Assembly (NCBI RefSeq): GCF_013415845.1
Contig: NZ_CP058907.1
Span: 2,418,001 to 2,482,000, forward strand
Direction of reading: 5' to 3'
Length of the DNA: 64,000 bases
Source: Rhodopseudomonas palustris
GTDB lineage: Bacteria > Pseudomonadota > Alphaproteobacteria > Rhizobiales > Xanthobacteraceae
The notes beneath the pieces are model-generated. The model ran no database searches, was not told where the DNA came from, and worked only from the letters and a program-made list of their open reading frames with translations. Both the position numbers and the translations under genes were made by a program. This document shows, piece by piece, positions 60,837-64,000 of the stretch; position 1 is the first letter of the stretch, and each line of letters opens with the position of its first letter.

Positions 60837-61550
60837 GGGTGCTCCTGCGGTTCGCGGTGAAGTAATTACCAGACGTCAGCAGCGCAGATACCGCAAACCT
60901 CCGGCACGAGAGGCCCGCAATGTGTCGTCAAACGATGGCAGCAGCAATGAAATGGTGTTGTAAAAACTCGGCGGCATCGGAAGGATTTTGTTCGCGTTGT
61001 CGGGCTCGCGTGGAAGATCTTTGCGAGCTCGGCTGCGCAGAGAGCATTCGGCGTGGTGATTCATTCCTGGCCGCAAATCAGCGGATGCGTACAGAGCTTC
61101 GGCGCGTCTCCGTGATCGCCGCGGACCATGCCAAGCAACACGCCCGCTCGCGCTACGCGCTTCCGGGTAGCGTCGGCTGGGGCGGGACGAACCCGGCGCG
61201 GTTGCAATCGCCCGGCTGGACCATCCTTGGCGGTGGTCTGGTTCTAGACGCGCTCAAGCCACCGCCGCGTGATGGAGCCGCCGCCATTTCCCAGGATCGC
61301 ACAATCGGTGTGAACGGCGGCGACAGCTGGAATCGTTCAAAATTGAGCGAAATCGGATGGCGGGCAGCAGGCATGCGGTCAGCCGGACGGTGCGATATTT
61401 GTGACCGTTGCTTCGGCGTGCAACAAGAGAGAAGAATTTTGCCGTAGATCGCGGTCGAGCGGAGGGTAATCACCGTGGCCGGCGCGTGCGTGGAGGCGAT
61501 AAGTCTATAATGTCCAAGCGTCGTTACAGCGATCCGGCGATACGGCTCTC
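60837..61550. other. Long divergent intergenic region before LysR gene
   Basis: I find no convincing gene in these 714 bases. A plus-strand frame of 175 codons at 60920-61447 has many Cys, Arg and Gly codons, poor third-position GC bias and no ribosome site; it is probably a chance ORF. An AT-rich stretch at 60905-60990 is a reasonable promoter site for the tct operon. The rest may be a decayed gene. Confidence 0.4.
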
Positions 61551-62444
61551 ATGATGCGCCGTCGTTTGCCGTCGCTGATCGCGCTCCGCGCCTTCGAGGC
61601 TGTCGGGCGCACCGGCAGCGTTCGCGCCGCCGGAGATGAACTGGCAGTCAGCCACACCGTCGTCTCGCGCCATCTGCAGAACCTGCAGAAGTTTCTCGGC
61701 GTTGCGCTGGTCCGCGGCGAGGGCCGCGGCGTCATCCTGACCGAGGCCGGCGTGAGCTTCCACGCGCAGATCTCGCAGGCGTTCGACATCATCGCACGCG
61801 CCACCACCGCGGCGCGGCCGTCGTCGCTGCCGACGCTGAACATCTGGTGCATTCCGGGCATCGCCAATCGTCTGCTGCTGTCTCGCCTGCCGGAATTGAC
61901 CGGGCCTCCGCGCAACTGGGAGGTGAATCTGCAGCCGACTCTCACCCATCCGGATTTATCGCGGGCAGAGGCCGACGCTGAGATCGTCTATGCCGATGTG
62001 ATCGATTCCCGCGGGCCGCTGATGTCGGAAATCCTGGTGCGGCCGCGGGTTTTTCCTGTCGCCAGCCCGGCCTATCTGGCGCGCTATCCGGCGATCACCA
62101 GTCTCGAAGATCTGTCGCAGATTGCATTGATCCACGAAGAATCCACCATGCAGTGGACCCGTTGGTTCGAGCTCGCGGGCCTCGATGATCTGCCGCCGCT
62201 GCGCGGCCAGCGGCTGTGGCACGCCCATCTGGCGATAGAAGCGGCACGGCTCGGACAGGGCGTTGCGCTCGCCAACGACGTGTTGGTCGAAGAAGACCTG
62301 CGCTCCGGCGCGCTGGTCGAGGTGATCACATCGTCGGTTTATATGGAGACTTATCAGCTCGTCGCTCTTAAAGAGCGATGGGACGATCCGGCGATTGTTG
62401 CACTGCGCAATTGGCTGAAGCAGGTGCTCGCAGAACTCGAGTGA
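61551..62444 (+). CDS. LysR-family transcriptional regulator (GcvA-like)
   Basis: The 297-residue regulator has an N-terminal winged helix (about 6-65: LPSLIALRAFEAVGRTGSVR, AGDELAVSHTVVSRHLQNLQ) and a periplasmic-binding-type effector domain (IWCIPGIANRLLLSRLPELT, AIEAARLGQGVALANDVLVE). The GcvA-like subtype is common upstream of amino-acid and gamma-aminobutyrate genes. It precedes gabT on the same strand by 167 bases and is also divergent from tctB. Which of the two operons it controls is not settled. Confidence 0.92.
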   Translation: MMRRRLPSLIALRAFEAVGRTGSVRAAGDELAVSHTVVSRHLQNLQKFLGVALVRGEGRGVILTEAGVSFHAQISQAFDIIARATTAARPSSLPTLNIWCIPGIANRLLLSRLPELTGPPRNWEVNLQPTLTHPDLSRAEADAEIVYADVIDSRGPLMSEILVRPRVFPVASPAYLARYPAITSLEDLSQIALIHEESTMQWTRWFELAGLDDLPPLRGQRLWHAHLAIEAARLGQGVALANDVLVEEDLRSGALVEVITSSVYMETYQLVALKERWDDPAIVALRNWLKQVLAELE

Positions 62445-62459
62445 TGACGTGTGGCTGCA

Positions 62460-62480
62460 TGTTGAGCGGATCGCTCAACA
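62460..62480. promoter_or_regulatory. Perfect 9-bp inverted repeat between LysR and gabT genes
   Basis: TGTTGAGCG-GAT-CGCTCAACA lies 16 bases after the LysR stop. It has no T run, so it could be a weak terminator of the LysR gene or an operator for gabT, which starts 131 bases further on. Confidence 0.5.
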
Positions 62481-62502
62481 ATGCGCCAGTGTTTGCTCGT
62501 TA

Positions 62503-62528
62503 TGGTGCAGCATTTTTCGATTGGTGCA
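62503..62528. repeat. Direct repeats TGGTGCA upstream of gabT
   Basis: TGGTGCA occurs at 62503-62509 and 62522-62528, 19 bases apart, about 84-109 bases before the gabT start. TGGTGCA is an NtrC-like half-site, but the proper opposing half is missing. It could be a direct-repeat site for a GabR/LysR-type regulator. Weak evidence. Confidence 0.35.
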
Positions 62529-62611
62529 TGGAAGTCACCAGACCGAACTTACAAGCTGATTGATTGTCCGAACCGTCACATTAGCGTTGTCATCAGTTCA
62601 GGAGAGAGCTG

Positions 62612-63886
62612 ATGACGAATAGTGAATTGCTGACGCGCAGGCAGACGGCTGTCGTGCGGGGCGTCAGCCAAGCGACGCCGGTGTTTGCAGAACGTGCGCT
62701 GAATAGCGAGATCTGGGACGTCGAGGGCAAGCGTTACGTCGATTTCGCCGGCGGCATCGCCGTGCTCAACACCGGTCATTGCCATCCGCGCATCGTCGCG
62801 GCGATCCGTGAGCAGCTCGATCGCTTCACTCACACCTGTTTCCAGGTCGCGCCTTATGAAGGTTACATCCGGCTCGCCGAGCGCCTGAATCAGTTAGCGC
62901 CGATCAATGGGCCGCTGAAGTCGATCCTGCTGAGCACCGGTGCGGAAGCCACTGAGAACGCCGTCAAGATCGCGCGCGCCGCGACCGGCCGCAGCGGTGT
63001 GATCGCCTTCACGGGTGGTTTCCATGGCCGCACTGCATTCGCCTCGGCGATGACCGGCAAGGTCATTCCTTACAAGAAGGCGCTTGGTCCGCCGCTTCCT
63101 GGCGTCTGGCATGTTCCGTTCCCGGTCGCCGGTAGTGACGTCTCGGTCGAGGATGCGCTGCGCTGCGTGCAGTTCGTGTTCAAGGCCGATATCGATGCGT
63201 CGCAGGTTGCCGCGATCATCATCGAGCCGGTGCAGGGCGAGGGCGGCTTCCATCAGGCGCCGCCCGAACTGATGCGGGGCTTGCGTAGGCTGTGCGACGA
63301 GAACGGCATCGTACTGATCGCCGACGAAGTGCAGACCGGCTTCGGACGCACCGGCAAGATGTTCGCGATGGAGCACTACGACGTTCAGGCCGACATCGTC
63401 TGCGTCGCCAAGAGTCTTGCCGGCGGCTTGCCGCTGTCGGGCGTGATCGGCCGTGCCGCGATCATGGATGCGGCGGAGCCGGGTGGCCTCGGTGGCACCT
63501 ATGCGGGCAATCCGCTGGCCTGCGCCGCAGCGCTCGCGGTGCTCGATGTGTTCGAAGAAGAGAATTTGATCGCGCGTGCGAACCAGATCGGCGAGCGGCT
63601 GCGCAGCGCGATCGATCGGTTCGCGCTGTCGAACACGCTGGTGCCGACCTCGGTCGCGCGCGGCCCCGGTGCGATGGTTGCGTTCGACATCCTCAAGCAG
63701 CGCGGCAGTAACGAGCCGGATGCGGAGGCGACCAAGCGGGTGACCCGGCTGGCGCACGAAAACGGCTTGATCCTGCTGTCGTGCGGCACCGCCGCCAACA
63801 CCATTCGCATTCTGGTGCCGCTGACGGCCTCTGATGCGATCGTCGACGAAGGGTTGGCGATCCTGGAGCGCTGCCTCGCCGCTTAG
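62612..63886 (+). CDS. gabT: 4-aminobutyrate aminotransferase
   Basis: The 424-residue class III aminotransferase transfers the amino group of GABA to 2-oxoglutarate, giving succinate semialdehyde and glutamate. Typical motifs are STGAEATENAVKIARAATGR, GGFHGRTAFASAMTGK, IADEVQTGFGRTGKMFAMEH and the PLP Lys in CVAKSLAGGLPLS. The length equals E. coli GabT. GGAGAGAG precedes the ATG. The gabD start 28 bases later confirms the pathway. Alternatives such as 5-aminovalerate transaminase activity cannot be excluded. Confidence 0.93.
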   Translation: MTNSELLTRRQTAVVRGVSQATPVFAERALNSEIWDVEGKRYVDFAGGIAVLNTGHCHPRIVAAIREQLDRFTHTCFQVAPYEGYIRLAERLNQLAPINGPLKSILLSTGAEATENAVKIARAATGRSGVIAFTGGFHGRTAFASAMTGKVIPYKKALGPPLPGVWHVPFPVAGSDVSVEDALRCVQFVFKADIDASQVAAIIIEPVQGEGGFHQAPPELMRGLRRLCDENGIVLIADEVQTGFGRTGKMFAMEHYDVQADIVCVAKSLAGGLPLSGVIGRAAIMDAAEPGGLGGTYAGNPLACAAALAVLDVFEEENLIARANQIGERLRSAIDRFALSNTLVPTSVARGPGAMVAFDILKQRGSNEPDAEATKRVTRLAHENGLILLSCGTAANTIRILVPLTASDAIVDEGLAILERCLAA

Positions 63887-63914
63887 TACAGGGCGCGTCC
63901 GCGCCGAGACGGGA

Positions 63915-64000
63915 ATGATCGAGATGCTGATGCCGAGTGATCCCGGCCTGTTGGCCGAGCGCTGCCTGATTGGCGGCAAGTGGTGTGGTGAGCCGGTCGA
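63915..64000 (+). CDS. gabD: Succinate-semialdehyde dehydrogenase, N-terminal part (cut by window end)
   Basis: Only 28 codons are in the window: the product begins MIEMLMPSDPGLLAERCLIG and continues GKWCGEPV, which resembles the opening of GabD proteins (LxRxxxLIGGxW). It follows gabT by 28 bases, as in gabTD operons, and would oxidise succinate semialdehyde to succinate. The start is uncertain among ATG codons at 63915, 63924 and 63930. Confidence 0.75.
   Translation, partial: MIEMLMPSDPGLLAERCLIGGKWCGEPV

Noticed and set aside
60920..61447. Plus-strand frame of 175 codons in the tctB-LysR gap
   Set aside because: Poor third-position GC bias, unusual composition and no ribosome site; likely chance or decayed.
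1..64000. tRNA, rRNA, CRISPR arrays and insertion sequences
   Set aside because: I looked through the intergenic regions for tRNA-like TTCGAAT arms, regular repeat-spacer arrays and transposase genes and found none.

Overview
This is a gene-dense, high-GC chromosomal window, almost certainly from an alphaproteobacterium of the Bradyrhizobium/Rhodopseudomonas group, with Rhodopseudomonas palustris-like content as the best guess. The reasons are a flagellin-FlbT pair, a class II-type cytochrome c', several acyl-CoA and CoA-transferase operons, Liv-type transporters, TTT (TctABC) uptake, and palindromic intergenic repeats beginning with CGTCATTGC. This taxonomic call is inference; no rRNA or tRNA gene was seen.

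Layout. 1-6.5 kb: the tail of an upstream gene, a small unknown gene behind a textbook sigma-54 promoter, a flavin reductase-like protein, a SnoaL-FMO fusion, an exported duplicated-domain protein, a pyruvate-kinase-like protein without the C-terminal domain, and an ArsC/Spx-like protein. 6.7-10.2 kb: livGFHM, ending in a strong terminator. 10.2-17.4 kb: a DUF4407 membrane coiled-coil protein, a DUF47-pit phosphate operon, a Gdx/SugE guanidinium-type exporter with a possible guanidine-II-like leader, and prfC. 17.4-20 kb: palindromic and GC-rich non-coding repeats, then an AT-richer single-gene island encoding an OLD-family ATPase/TOPRIM nuclease, a likely defence gene. The island abuts a truncated copy of an SRPBCC gene whose intact copy lies about 2 kb further on.

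20-31 kb: a TPR-glycosyltransferase-like protein and an SRPBCC protein. These are followed by a TPR/outer-membrane-barrel protein of Slam (DUF560, type XI secretion) type, directly upstream of a FecR-domain protein whose C-terminus resembles a TbpB-type barrel. A CHASE2 adenylate/guanylate cyclase, a CHASE3 histidine kinase and a coiled-coil protein come next. 31-39 kb: a TetR regulator, a candidate small RNA, a PepSY protein and its coupled partner, a very long flagellin with repeated modules, FlbT, two LuxR-type regulators (one Cys-rich) and an AraC regulator.

40-45 kb: a fatty or branched-chain acyl-CoA operon (CoA ligase, type-2 hydroxyacyl-CoA dehydrogenase, thiolase, acyl-CoA dehydrogenase) divergent from AraC. 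45-53.3 kb: a cytochrome b561 behind a 44-bp operator-like dyad, a TonB receptor, a FecBCD-type ABC importer, and a three-gene operon of an FmdE-like protein and two GATase-like proteins lacking the catalytic Cys. Together these look like a metal-chelate or cofactor uptake island. 53.9-55 kb: cytochrome c' plus its cytochrome b partner. 55-61 kb: a minus-strand operon tctBAC, a two-subunit CoA-transferase and a crotonase lacking both catalytic glutamates, for uptake and CoA-activation of an unknown carboxylate. 61.5-64 kb: a LysR regulator and gabT-gabD (GABA catabolism), with gabD cut by the window edge.

The best leads for new biology are the Slam/FecR-TbpB/CHASE2 cluster, the FmdE/GATase uptake island and its dyad operator, the OLD island with its gene-fragment scar, the sigma-54-driven unknown gene, and the candidate small RNA.
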